Origin: Lewinella sp. IMCC34191
GTDB lineage: Bacteria > Bacteroidota > Bacteroidia > Chitinophagales > Saprospiraceae
NCBI RefSeq assembly: GCF_003390935.1
Contig: NZ_QNQZ01000010.1
Coordinates: forward strand, 124,001 to 188,000
Direction of reading: 5' to 3'
DNA length: 64,000 bases
Shown here: piece by piece, positions 1 through 8,452 of the stretch
Layout: each line of letters begins with the position of its first letter
Position numbering within the stretch: the stretch's first letter is position 1
Translations under genes and position numbers: made by a program
Notes under the pieces: model-generated
Told to the model about the DNA's origin: nothing
What the model saw: only the letters and a program-made list of their open reading frames with translations
The model's database searches: none

Positions 1-523
1 GGCTAATCAGCGATCGCTGGAACTGCGCGAGGGCACGGCCGACCAACACCGAATCTATGGTCGCCGCACCGAAGGCACTCCGAAAGCGCGCCACGTAAGC
101 CGGATCGTCGCTAAGCCGCCGGATAACTTCCGGCCAGCTGCCGCCCATTTCGTGGGGCGTATGAATGGGGTGCAGGGCCTGTGCTTCCAGGCTTTCCGCG
201 CGCCCGTCCCAAAATAGGGGATGGTGGAAATAGCCGACGTTGGTGAGCCCTAAAGTGTTGCGCACGCCTGGTCGGCCACCGATCCCTACGGCAGTCTTCT
301 TTCCGTCCGTAAAAGCCAGTTCCGGGCGATGGCAGCTGGCGCAACTGATGGTGGAATCGGCGGAGAGGGCCGGATCGAAGAACAAGTGTCGCCCGACCCG
401 GATACCGGCTTCCGTCGGCGGATTATCGGCGGGGTGAAGGATAGCCGCGAATTCCGCGCCACTTCCCGGGTCATCGGCGCACGACAGCCAGCACAAAAGG
501 AGTATGTACCCCAGCCGCCGCAC
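1..523 (-). CDS. MbnH/MauG-like di-haem cytochrome c peroxidase (3' part outside window)
   Basis: Translating the minus strand from a GTG at 523 gives an open frame of 174 codons that runs off the window edge. A hydrophobic leader ending near Cys15 suggests an exported, possibly lipid-anchored protein. Residues 61-65 read CASCH, a c-type haem site, followed by HRPELAFTDG and an N-T-L-G-L-T-N-V stretch with FWDGRAESLEAQ, all typical of the N-terminal haem domain of bacterial cytochrome c peroxidase/MauG proteins. The GTG overlaps the TAG of the upstream gene by one base (TAGTG), so translation is probably coupled. That neighbour is MbnP-like, which points to the MbnH branch, whose characterised member oxidises a tryptophan of MbnP to kynurenine. 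The second haem domain lies outside the window, so the exact subfamily is inferred. Confidence 0.85.
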   Translation of the reverse strand, partial: MRRLGYILLLCWLSCADDPGSGAEFAAILHPADNPPTEAGIRVGRHLFFDPALSADSTISCASCHRPELAFTDGKKTAVGIGGRPGVRNTLGLTNVGYFHHPLFWDGRAESLEAQALHPIHTPHEMGGSWPEVIRRLSDDPAYVARFRSAFGAATIDSVLVGRALAQFQRSLIS

Positions 524-1284
524 TAGTCTACCTCCAGGCGGAAGCTTTCGCTGAGCCGTTTCCATACACCGTTGGCCACCGCCTGGTTGCCGCCGTGGAC
601 GGCCTGCTTGGCGGGATCGGTAATGTCGAGGGTTTCTCCATTTTTGGAGAGGGCATCAAGTACATCCACTACGACCGTAATACGGGAGTTGGCTCCGTCC
701 CGGACCGTAAAGGGTTGCTGTAGACTGATCCGTGTATAGAGGGAGTCACTGCCCATATGGTAGGTCAAGCCGGTGTCGAAGCGGCCGTCCTCCTCCAGCA
801 GGGCATTTGCTTCGATCTTGGCGAAGACGTAGCGAGTCTGGGCACCCCAGAACTCATTTTCGTTGAGGACGTAGTCGGCCGGAAAATTATTGGGATCTAT
901 AGCGTTCAGGGTAGGCTTTACGCCCAGTCCAAAGCTCAGATCGCCATATTCCCCCTCCGGTAGCAGCACTTTATACGTCCGCTCAATGGTGCCGTCATCG
1001 TTGGCGGAATTCCACCGGAGCAGATCGATTTCGTTGATGACATACTCCTCCCGACCACTGCCGTCCCTAATTGCCAGATCGGACATATAGTACTGAAACA
1101 GGAGCATCTTGAGCGAGTCGCCCGTCGGGTAGCCGTACGCTTCGGATTGAATACGCAGGGGTTCACCGCCGTACTCCGCGCGGAATGCCACGGTCAGCTC
1201 TTGCTCGACAACTTCGCGGACGTCATCGTCGTCCATACAACCGGCAAGAAAAATAAGAAGAAGGAAGGGGGAAAGTAGTTTCAT
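523..1284 (-). CDS. MbnP-like periplasmic copper-binding lipoprotein
   Basis: The 253-residue product starts with a lipoprotein signal, LIFLAGC with Cys16. I chose the ATG at 1284 over an upstream in-frame start at 1332 because it places this signal at the terminus. The body has the features I associate with the MbnP family: FQYYMSDLAIRD, then EFWGAQTRYVFAKIEA, then a late VWKRLSESF segment. Family knowledge: MbnP proteins are small periplasmic proteins co-encoded with the MauG-like enzyme MbnH, which converts a tryptophan to kynurenine to create a Cu(I) site. Three tryptophans sit in or near conserved-looking segments here; which would be modified cannot be told from sequence. It is translationally coupled to the downstream peroxidase. 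No methanobactin biosynthesis gene is visible. The divergent 182-bp region to the flavin reductase should hold the promoter. Confidence 0.75.
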   Translation of the reverse strand: MKLLSPFLLLIFLAGCMDDDDVREVVEQELTVAFRAEYGGEPLRIQSEAYGYPTGDSLKMLLFQYYMSDLAIRDGSGREEYVINEIDLLRWNSANDDGTIERTYKVLLPEGEYGDLSFGLGVKPTLNAIDPNNFPADYVLNENEFWGAQTRYVFAKIEANALLEEDGRFDTGLTYHMGSDSLYTRISLQQPFTVRDGANSRITVVVDVLDALSKNGETLDITDPAKQAVHGGNQAVANGVWKRLSESFRLEVD

Positions 1285-1466
1285 AGGGCGGCGCGCGCAG
1301 GTAAAGCGACTTTGGTAACGGTCGTACAACACGCCATGTCCGACTAAGGCTTCGTAAAACCCCCGGAATTATCGGTATAGCAACTGCCAAATGAGCCGAA
1401 CAACGACGAAATTGCATTCGTTGCATAAGCGATTACTCTAATAACCAAAGTAAACTATCATAATTT

Positions 1467-2003
1467 ATGGCCACCGAAGTAGCCGACCAGCAATTAGACA
1501 AAGCGTTAAAGCAATTATCCTACGGATTTTATATCGTAGCCACTCGCAAAGGCGGTGAGGATCTCGAAACCCGCAAGGAAGATTGGGTGAGTGCCGCCAC
1601 CGTTAGTTGGGCGATGCAGTCCAGTTTCAATCCGCCCCTGATTACGATTGCCGTCCAGAAGGACAGCGACCTCAACGAAACGATCCAGAAGGCCCAATCC
1701 TTTTCGCTCAGTGTACTAGGTAAACAGGATGAAGAACTGATCAAGCGATTCGCCCAACAGACCGAAGTAGACTACAGCAATCACAAGGTGAACGGCATCA
1801 GCTACACCGAAGGCGAAACGGGCGCTCCCATCCTCGATTGCGGTATCGCCAGCCTGGAGTGTAAACTCGAAGATGCGCTGACCACACCGGGCGATCACCT
1901 GCTCTTCGTGGGCCGTATCGTAAAGGCGACCAGCAAGGGTGACCAGCCCATCACGGAGGCCGATACCCGCAAGCACTACGAGGGAACCTCGCCGCGGAGC
2001 TAA
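1467..2003 (+). CDS. Flavin reductase family protein (FMN-binding split barrel)
   Basis: A 178-residue protein that looks like the flavin reductase/flavoredoxin (DIM6/NTAB) family: SYGFYIVATRKGG at the start, AATVSWAMQSSFNPPLITIAVQ in two adjoining strands, and NETIQKAQSFSLSVLG, the usual FMN-binding core. Members bind FMN and are reduced by NAD(P)H or pass electrons to partner proteins; the partner is not evident here. It is a single-gene transcript: divergent from the MbnP-like gene and followed by a strong terminator. An A-rich stretch precedes the ATG in place of a Shine-Dalgarno site. Confidence 0.85.
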   Translation: MATEVADQQLDKALKQLSYGFYIVATRKGGEDLETRKEDWVSAATVSWAMQSSFNPPLITIAVQKDSDLNETIQKAQSFSLSVLGKQDEELIKRFAQQTEVDYSNHKVNGISYTEGETGAPILDCGIASLECKLEDALTTPGDHLLFVGRIVKATSKGDQPITEADTRKHYEGTSPRS

Positions 2004-2050
2004 ATAATATACTGATTATCGTTCCGGTCTTTCACCGACCAGAACCCGTG

Positions 2051-2090
2051 CCGGGCCGAAGAGACGAACTCTTCGGCCCGGTCTCATTTT
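2051..2090 (+). terminator. Intrinsic terminator after the flavin reductase gene
   Basis: A perfect 13-bp GC-rich stem (2051-2063 with 2069-2081) with a 5-nt loop is followed by TCTCATTTT. It sits 48 bp after the flavin reductase stop and just before the glycosylase gene, so the two genes are probably separate units. Confidence 0.9.
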
Positions 2091-2099
2091 ACACCTGCT

Positions 2100-2714
2100 A
2101 TGACTGACCCGTCCATTATCGCGCATTTAAGCCGGGAACCGCGGCTGGCACCCATCGTAAAAAAGCACAGTCTGCAGCAGCGACCGGACCACGGAGGGGA
2201 TGTTTACTTCGGGCTAATCCGCTCCATCACTTACCAGCAACTGAGCGGCCGGGCGGCGGGGACCATCTTCGGACGTTTCCTGGGCATCTTTCCGGACGGC
2301 TATCCCCATCCCGAGCAATTATTGGAGATGTCCGGTACTGATCTGCGTGCGGTTGGCATGAGCCGACCCAAAGCCGGCTACCTCCATAATGTCGCCGGTT
2401 TCTGGCTGGAGCATAAGCTGATCAACGAAGATTGGAGCCGATATAGCGACCAGGAGATTATCGATCTGCTTACTCAGATCAAGGGCGTCGGACAATGGAC
2501 CGTCGAGATGGTACTGATGTTTGTCCTGCACCGCCCCGACCTGCTTCCCATCGATGATCTGGTAGTACGTCGTAACCTGGTTGCCCTTTTTGACCTGCAC
2601 CATCTAAAAGGCAAGGCGCTCGTCAGAGCCATGATCGAGGCGGCCGAGCCCTGGCGACCCTACCGCAGCTATGCCAGTCGGTACCTGTGGGAGATGGATA
2701 GTACGGAGGTTTAA
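2100..2714 (+). CDS. DNA-3-methyladenine glycosylase II (AlkA family, HhH-GPD)
   Basis: A 204-residue base-excision repair glycosylase that removes alkylated purines from DNA. A helix-hairpin-helix segment, LLTQIKGVGQWTVEMVLMF, lies around residues 123-141. LPIDDLVVRR at about 149-158 carries the expected catalytic aspartate (Asp153, aligning with the D of the family's PxxD motif). It lacks the N-terminal TBP-like domain of E. coli AlkA, so it is the short form. The start is the ATG 9 bp after the terminator T-run. Confidence 0.88.
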   Translation: MTDPSIIAHLSREPRLAPIVKKHSLQQRPDHGGDVYFGLIRSITYQQLSGRAAGTIFGRFLGIFPDGYPHPEQLLEMSGTDLRAVGMSRPKAGYLHNVAGFWLEHKLINEDWSRYSDQEIIDLLTQIKGVGQWTVEMVLMFVLHRPDLLPIDDLVVRRNLVALFDLHHLKGKALVRAMIEAAEPWRPYRSYASRYLWEMDSTEV

Positions 2715-2902
2715 GAAGGCGGGGTTCGTGAGCTCCGCCCGCGGTCATGGCGCATCCTGAGGTTCAACCACCACCGTATCCACACCGACCCGCCACCACT
2801 CCGACTGCAAGTCGGGAACCGGGCACACGACACCTGACACGCGACCACCTGACCCCAAACCACCCAAAATCCCGTAATTTCGCCGCCCACAAACTACCCC
2901 GC

Positions 2903-4393
2903 ATGCCCAGCGAGCTGACTCTTTACAATACACTTACCCGGACGAAGGAGGTCTTTCAACCCCTGGTGGCAGGCCACGTGGGCCTGTACGTCTGTGGCCC
3001 AACGGTATACAATCCCGTTCACCTGGGCAATTGCCGCACTTTCGTCAGCTTCGACGTGATCTATCGCTACCTGATAACGAAGGGGTATAAGGTGCGCTAC
3101 GTACGTAACATCACCGACGTCGGTCACCTCACGGATGACGGGGAAGACCGGATGAGCCGGGGCGCGCGACTGGAGCAGCTCGAACCCATGGAAGTGGCAC
3201 AAAAGTTTAGCAACCAGTTCCACGACATGATGCGGACCTTCAATGCCCTGCCGCCGAGCATCGAGCCGCGGGCCACCGGTCACATCATCGAGCAGATCGA
3301 GATGGTGCGGGAGATTCTCGATAACGGCTATGCTTACGAGGTCAACGGTTCGGTTTACTTCGACGTGGAAGCCTATAACAAGGCCAATGACGAGCGCTAC
3401 GGCGAACTTTCCGGCCGACGCATCGAGGAATTGATGGCCGAGAGCCGGGAACTGAAGTCGCAGCGTGACAAGCGTAACCCCTCCGATTTTGCCATCTGGA
3501 TGAATGCTTCGGACGACCACATTCTTCGTTGGGACAGCCCCTGGGGAGCCGGCTTCCCGGGTTGGCACTTGGAGTGCTCCGCTATGAGTACAAAATACCT
3601 GGGGCCCCAATTCGACATCCACGGAGGGGGGAACGACCTGAAATTTCCGCACCACGAGAACGAGATCGCGCAGAACGTCGGGGCTTGCGATCACGGGGGA
3701 GCCCGCTACTGGCTACACACCAATATGCTCCTGATGAACGGCAAGAAAATGTCGAAGTCGGACGGAAACACGATATCCCCCGAAGAACTGTTCTCCGGTG
3801 ACAGCGATCACGTTTCCGAAGGCTATGATCCTATGGTCGTTCGCTTCTTTATGCTGCAGAGTCACTACCGCAGCACACTGGATCTAAGCGATGAAGCCCT
3901 TCAGGCGGCCAAGAAAGGATACCAGCGGCTGCTGGAAGCATGGACGATCCTTCAGGATTTGGAAGCTACCGGCTCCGCACAGAATGGTACGGTTGGTAAG
4001 GAACTGGCTGCGGGATTGGAAGCCGCCTACGCCGAAATGGACGATGATTTCAATACGCCGAAAGCGCTGGCACGCGTCTTCGAGCTCGTCAGCCGGATCA
4101 ATGCGCTGAAGGGCGGACAGCTAAGCCTGGACGAGATTTCTGCCGAACAGCTCGGCCGTTTCCGCAAGGGTTTGGGTACGTTGCTCTTCGATGTATTGGG
4201 ACTCCGCGATCAAGCGGCCAGCGGCGGAGCCGAACAAGAAGCGCTGGACAAAGTGATGCAGATTATTCTGGATATCCGCGCCCAGGCCCGTGCCGATAAG
4301 GATTGGTCGCTATCCGATAAGCTACGCGACGCGTTACAGGACGCCGGCATTACGGTGAAGGACGGTAAAAAGGGAGCCACCTGGTCGATATAG
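2903..4393 (+). CDS. cysS: Cysteinyl-tRNA synthetase
   Basis: Class I aminoacyl-tRNA synthetase charging tRNA-Cys, 496 residues, normal length. Cys31 in YVCGPTVYN starts the zinc site, with later ligands in GWHLECSAM and HHENE; HLGN at 40-43 is the HIGH signature and KMSKS is at 282-286. The frame is open upstream to 2747, but that 52-residue extension is proline- and threonine-rich and unlike the family, so I place the start at the ATG before PSELTLYNT. A near-consensus -7 element, TAATTTCG, lies at 2876-2883, which supports this start. Confidence 0.96.
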   Translation: MPSELTLYNTLTRTKEVFQPLVAGHVGLYVCGPTVYNPVHLGNCRTFVSFDVIYRYLITKGYKVRYVRNITDVGHLTDDGEDRMSRGARLEQLEPMEVAQKFSNQFHDMMRTFNALPPSIEPRATGHIIEQIEMVREILDNGYAYEVNGSVYFDVEAYNKANDERYGELSGRRIEELMAESRELKSQRDKRNPSDFAIWMNASDDHILRWDSPWGAGFPGWHLECSAMSTKYLGPQFDIHGGGNDLKFPHHENEIAQNVGACDHGGARYWLHTNMLLMNGKKMSKSDGNTISPEELFSGDSDHVSEGYDPMVVRFFMLQSHYRSTLDLSDEALQAAKKGYQRLLEAWTILQDLEATGSAQNGTVGKELAAGLEAAYAEMDDDFNTPKALARVFELVSRINALKGGQLSLDEISAEQLGRFRKGLGTLLFDVLGLRDQAASGGAEQEALDKVMQIILDIRAQARADKDWSLSDKLRDALQDAGITVKDGKKGATWSI

Positions 4394-4423
4394 GCAACGA
4401 TTTGGCTGGAAGCCCATCCGCAA

Positions 4424-5221
4424 CTACACCGCAGCCATTTTACGATGATGCCGCTGGTAAGCGTAGACGGCGGCGCCTACGGTACCGGCCGTGTTGCGCA
4501 TTTCAGCGGCTTTGACCTGGCAATCAACCTTCAGGTATTTCTTGTAGTCCTGGAAATACTTGCTTCCACCGCCGCCCAGGATAATCAGGTCCGGATTCAG
4601 GATGGCATTGACGTGCTTTAAATACTTGTTGAACCGCTTGCCGAATGTCTTCCAGTCCATATTGGTATCCTTCCGGATCTTATTGGAGATGAATTTCTCG
4701 GCGATGATGTCCATTCCTTTCAGGTACAGACTACCCAGTTCGAAGTTGGGGATCAGTTCGCCGTCCATAAACATGGCTCCGCCCAGGCCGGTACCGATGG
4801 TGATCATCACCACCGTTCCGTCTTCTTTATGCGAACGGCCCGTACCGTAATTCATGGTGGCGATGCCGGCGGCATCAGCGTCGTTCAGGGCATAGATGGA
4901 TACGTCCCTTGACTTACCGAAGGTTTCTGAAATGGAGGTCCCGATCCAGCCCTTGTCGATATTGGCAGCCGTTTTAGCGACGTTCCGGTTGACCACGGCC
5001 GGGAAGCCTACACCAACGATACCACTATACTCGAAATGGTCGACCAGGCTCCGAAAGGTATAAGCCATAGCCGAGGGGGTGGCGGGCTGCGGCGTGTCGA
5101 AACGATGTCGCTCGGTCAGCATGGTACCGGTCTTGACATCCACTAAACCACCTTTGAAACCGGTGGCACCTACATCAACACCCAGAATAGTCGTGCTCTT
5201 TGATCCGCTGTTTTCTCCCAT
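4424..5221 (-). CDS. ppgK: Polyphosphate glucokinase (ROK family)
   Basis: A 265-residue ROK-family kinase that would phosphorylate glucose with polyphosphate (or ATP) as donor. The phosphate-1 loop is ILGVDVGATGFKGGLVD near the N-terminus, followed by ALNDADAAGIA with the catalytic Asp region and ITIGTGLGGAMF for the second phosphate loop. NFELGSLYL replaces the ELGH seen in related enzymes. I chose the ATG at 5221 rather than 5257 because the preceding 12 residues are not family-like. It is convergent with cysS (30 bp between stops). Polyphosphate preference is inferred from overall resemblance to PPGK. Confidence 0.82.
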   Translation of the reverse strand: MGENSGSKSTTILGVDVGATGFKGGLVDVKTGTMLTERHRFDTPQPATPSAMAYTFRSLVDHFEYSGIVGVGFPAVVNRNVAKTAANIDKGWIGTSISETFGKSRDVSIYALNDADAAGIATMNYGTGRSHKEDGTVVMITIGTGLGGAMFMDGELIPNFELGSLYLKGMDIIAEKFISNKIRKDTNMDWKTFGKRFNKYLKHVNAILNPDLIILGGGGSKYFQDYKKYLKVDCQVKAAEMRNTAGTVGAAVYAYQRHHRKMAAV

Positions 5222-5288
5222 GGCGGTGAATATAGTGGTTTGCTTCCGACCCGACATAGCGCTTCGGGCGTCGAAATTCGAAGCAAGC

Positions 5289-6167
5289 CTAACGGACTAG
5301 AGAAATCTTCATGGAGACGTCCTCCTTCGGGCGGTCACCCGCTCCCGTAGCGACGGCCGCAATCTTGTCAATCACGTCCAACCCTTCGATCACCATGCCG
5401 AAGACGGTATAGTTTTGGTCCAGAAAGGGCACACCGCCCCGCTCCAGGTAAGCTTCGCGTACTTCGCTTGGGTAACGCACGCCCGTTTGCCCTTCCTGAC
5501 GATTCAGTTCGGCCTCCGTAACCGGACGCCCCTGCACGATGTAAAATTGGGAACCGCTGCTGAGCTTCTGCGGGTTGTTGGTCCGGGCGGCCGCAATCGC
5601 GCCCTTAACGTGGGCGAGGCTAGGATCGAACTCAGCTGGTACCTGGTAGCCGGGGCCACCGCTGCCCAGGCGGTCGTTGGGTCCGGCCCCGCGGCTCTCC
5701 GGGTCGCCTCCCTGAATCATGAATCCCGAAATGACCCGATGAAAGAGCAGGCTGTCGTAGAAGTTTTCCTGCGCCAGTTTGACAAAGTTGTCCTGGTGTT
5801 GGGGGGTGGCATCGTACAGCCGGGCCAGCATATCGCCCTGGGGTGTTTCGATGCGGATAAGGCATTCTTCGGGTGGAGTCACGTTGATGGTTTGGGTGGT
5901 GGTTCTGGATTTTCCTTTTTCGTTCGTAGCGGTCAGGCTCACTTCGTAATCGCCCGACTTAAAATACCGGATACTCGGATCGGTTTCCGTACTCGTCTGG
6001 CCATTTCCGAAATCCCAAAGATAGCTTTCCGCTTTTTCCGAACGATTAGCAAAGCGAACCGTATCGGCCGCGGCAACATCTGATTCTGAAAGCGTCGTAA
6101 AGCTCGCGACCGGGCGGGCACAGTACGTTAAGCTAAGAAGGGGTAGCAATAAAAGGGCGAGGCGCAT
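5289..6167 (-). CDS. Exported PKD-domain/cyclophilin peptidyl-prolyl isomerase
   Basis: A 292-residue envelope protein with a short signal ending near Cys16 (probably a lipoprotein, although the -1 Tyr is unusual). Residues about 22-97 form a PKD-like beta-sandwich (SYLWDFGNGQTSTE, then GDYEVSLTATNEKGKS). Residues about 102-292 form a cyclophilin domain with NFVKLAQENFYDSLLFHRVI, FMIQGGDPESRGAG, GSQFYIV and YTVFGMVIEGLDVIDKIA. Cyclophilins isomerise X-Pro bonds; the exported location suggests a role in folding periplasmic or outer-membrane proteins. The PKD fusion is uncommon and may tether the enzyme to clients or glycans (inference). The gene lies 37 bp downstream of a small gene on the same strand and may be co-transcribed. 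Confidence 0.9.
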   Translation of the reverse strand: MRLALLLLPLLSLTYCARPVASFTTLSESDVAAADTVRFANRSEKAESYLWDFGNGQTSTETDPSIRYFKSGDYEVSLTATNEKGKSRTTTQTINVTPPEECLIRIETPQGDMLARLYDATPQHQDNFVKLAQENFYDSLLFHRVISGFMIQGGDPESRGAGPNDRLGSGGPGYQVPAEFDPSLAHVKGAIAAARTNNPQKLSSGSQFYIVQGRPVTEAELNRQEGQTGVRYPSEVREAYLERGGVPFLDQNYTVFGMVIEGLDVIDKIAAVATGAGDRPKEDVSMKISLVR

Positions 6168-6204
6168 TACAATAGTTTTTGGGTCTAACGCGGTGACCGG
6201 CTCA

Positions 6205-6540
6205 CTAGTCTAGAAAGAACGCCAGGAGAACGTCGCGTTCTTTGCTCAAGCCGTAGTCGGGGGTTTCGCGACCGGCGCGGCGATACCAGTAGTTTGCATT
6301 TGATTCATCGCCTTCGATCCGGTGGAGATGGGCGTGCACCCACGCATTCTCGGAGCCGGGGGCGGAATCGATGAGATCGTGGGCGTGATCCCAATTGTTC
6401 TTACCTAGCCACCACATCGACTGAAGCGGAAGAGATAGGTCCGCTGGCGGCTCTGCGGCGGAAAGAGAAGCATCGAATTCGCTACGGGTCAAAGAGGCAT
6501 TGTTTCTGACATACTTCCGGCGAAGATAGCTCCGCCGCAT
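6205..6540 (-). CDS. Conserved small protein of unknown function
   Basis: Up to 111 residues. The C-terminal 75 resemble a small conserved bacterial family known to me only by its signature: LQSMWWLGKNNWDHAHDL, then NAWVHAHLHRIEGDESNA, then YWYRRAGR. No enzymatic motif is evident and the function is unknown. The longest frame reaches 6768, but that would overlap the antiporter gene head-on. I therefore take the ATG at 6540; a TTG at 6492, just before TRSEFDASL, matches the family start better and is a real alternative. It is divergent from the antiporter gene. Confidence 0.75.
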   Translation of the reverse strand: MRRSYLRRKYVRNNASLTRSEFDASLSAAEPPADLSLPLQSMWWLGKNNWDHAHDLIDSAPGSENAWVHAHLHRIEGDESNANYWYRRAGRETPDYGLSKERDVLLAFFLD

Positions 6541-6574
6541 TGAAACAACTTCGGAGCACAAGCGATTTACTTCC

Positions 6575-8443
6575 ATGTACGAAATCGGAAGCCTGATCAT
6601 CATCGGCGTACTCGCGCAGTGGATCGCGTGGCGCCTGCGTGTACCGGCTATCTTACCCCTTATCTTGGCGGGTATTCTCATCGGACCGGCCTGGGAGTGG
6701 TACTCCGGCCATCGCCTCCTCAGTCCCCGTTTTGATAGTGAAGCCGGCACCGGACTTTTCCCCGGCAACCTGCTCTACAGTTTCGTGTCCCTCTCGATCG
6801 GGCTCATCCTGTTCGAGGGAGGGCTGACGCTGAAGCTCAAAGAGATTCGCGGCATGGCGGATAGTATTCTAAGACTGACCACCTACGGAGCCTTCACGAC
6901 TACCATCGTGGCCGGGTTAGCGGCCCACTTCATCATGGGGCTTAGCTGGCAGATCGCGTTTCTGTTTTCGACGCTTATCGTTGTTACCGGCCCCACGGTT
7001 ATCGCGCCGATCATGCGGCAGATCAATGTCAAAAGACAGGTAGCCACCGTCCTGAAGTGGGAAAGCATCATTATCGACCCCGTGGGCGCCTTCCTGGCCG
7101 TTCTCTTTTACAATTTCATTGTCGCTTACTACGACCCGGAGGCGACCGTTTACAACTCGCTGATCAAATTTTTCCAATCGGGTCTGGTGGGGATAGGTCT
7201 CGGCTTCGTGCTGGGGCACCTGTTGTTTATCCTGATTTCCCGATTCTACGTTCCTCGGTTTCTGCTCAATATCGTTACCCTAGGGTTCGTCGTCGGTGCC
7301 TTCCTGATTTCTGACACCATCGCCCACGAAAGCGGGCTGCTTACCACCGTGGTAATGGGTGCCTATCTGGCAAACCGGGAGGTTCCGTTCCTTCATGATA
7401 TTCTCGACTTTAAGGAGAGTCTTACCCTCCTCCTCATTTCGCTGCTCTTCATTCTGCTATCGGCGAATATGACCGTCGATCAGATCGCGCTGGTCCTTAA
7501 CCAGGAGAGTCTGTACGTTTTCCTGATCGTGGTGTTCCTGGCGCGTCCGCTTGGGGTGTTTTGGAGCCTGTCGACCTCGGACCTCACCTGGCGGGACAAG
7601 GCCTTCATCAGTTGGGTCGGCCCCCGGGGTATCGTGGCTGCGGGTGTCGCTTCCCTGTTTGGTATTGAATTGGCGGAGCAGAACGTGGCCTACGCCGAAT
7701 ACATCACCCCCCTCGTCTTTCTGATCGTGCTCGGTACCGTCCTCCTGAATGCGACCCTGGCGGGCTTCCTGGCCCACAAGCTTAAAGTCAGCCTGCCGAA
7801 GGGAAGCGGCGTCCTCATCTTTGGTGCATCGGAAGGATCGAGACAGCTTGCCCATTCCCTCATCGATTCCGGGCGGGAAGTCATCCTGGTCTCTTCCAAC
7901 CGGGCGGAGTGCGATATCGCCGAGGAAAACAACCTGACCGCCGTGCACGCCCAGCTGAACTCCGATGAGCTGGATAGCCGACTGGACTTCACGGATATCG
8001 GCTACGTGCTCGCCCTGACCGGCAATGACGAGGACAATTTCTACCTGCTGAATAACTACCGCAACCGAAAGGGAATACGGGGGGCGTACCGCCTGGTTAC
8101 ACGTAAGGAAATCCAGCTACAACGCTACAGCAAGGAAGCCCTCTTCGGACATTACGTGAGTTACCTCCTCTTTAACCGCGCGGCCCGTAATTTCGGTGCC
8201 GTCAACGCCATCGAGCTTGTGGATCCGGACGACCTGCCCGAACTCATCGAAAGGCTGCGGGAGGAGCGCGCGATTCCCCTCTACCTGCGTTGTACCGAGT
8301 ACGGTGATATCACCTTCGTTCCCGCTAATGACGACCGCCCCCTGTCCGTATCAGCCGGCGATACCCTCTACTACATCGGTGAACCACTGGGTGACCTCAA
8401 CGAAAATTCAGCCCGGCAATTGACGAGGGAGGTGGAAGCCTAA
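6575..8443 (+). CDS. CPA1-type Na+/H+ antiporter with C-terminal TrkA-N/RCK domain
   Basis: 622 residues: about 12 membrane helices (residues 1-400) and a cytoplasmic nucleotide-binding tail. The membrane part contains GLILFEGGLTLKL, IVVTGPTVIAPIM and WESIIIDPVGAFLAVLFYN, including the Asp of the ion-binding site, and later SWVGPRGIVAAGVASLF. The tail begins with SGVLIFGASEGSRQLAHSL, a Rossmann-type loop, as in RCK/TrkA-N regulatory domains. It would exchange Na+ (or K+) for H+ at the inner membrane, gated by a nucleotide. A second gene of the same architecture lies at 31963-33855. It is convergent with murF with only 9 bp between stops. Confidence 0.93.
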   Translation: MYEIGSLIIIGVLAQWIAWRLRVPAILPLILAGILIGPAWEWYSGHRLLSPRFDSEAGTGLFPGNLLYSFVSLSIGLILFEGGLTLKLKEIRGMADSILRLTTYGAFTTTIVAGLAAHFIMGLSWQIAFLFSTLIVVTGPTVIAPIMRQINVKRQVATVLKWESIIIDPVGAFLAVLFYNFIVAYYDPEATVYNSLIKFFQSGLVGIGLGFVLGHLLFILISRFYVPRFLLNIVTLGFVVGAFLISDTIAHESGLLTTVVMGAYLANREVPFLHDILDFKESLTLLLISLLFILLSANMTVDQIALVLNQESLYVFLIVVFLARPLGVFWSLSTSDLTWRDKAFISWVGPRGIVAAGVASLFGIELAEQNVAYAEYITPLVFLIVLGTVLLNATLAGFLAHKLKVSLPKGSGVLIFGASEGSRQLAHSLIDSGREVILVSSNRAECDIAEENNLTAVHAQLNSDELDSRLDFTDIGYVLALTGNDEDNFYLLNNYRNRKGIRGAYRLVTRKEIQLQRYSKEALFGHYVSYLLFNRAARNFGAVNAIELVDPDDLPELIERLREERAIPLYLRCTEYGDITFVPANDDRPLSVSAGDTLYYIGEPLGDLNENSARQLTREVEA

Positions 8444-8452
8444 TGCCTACCC

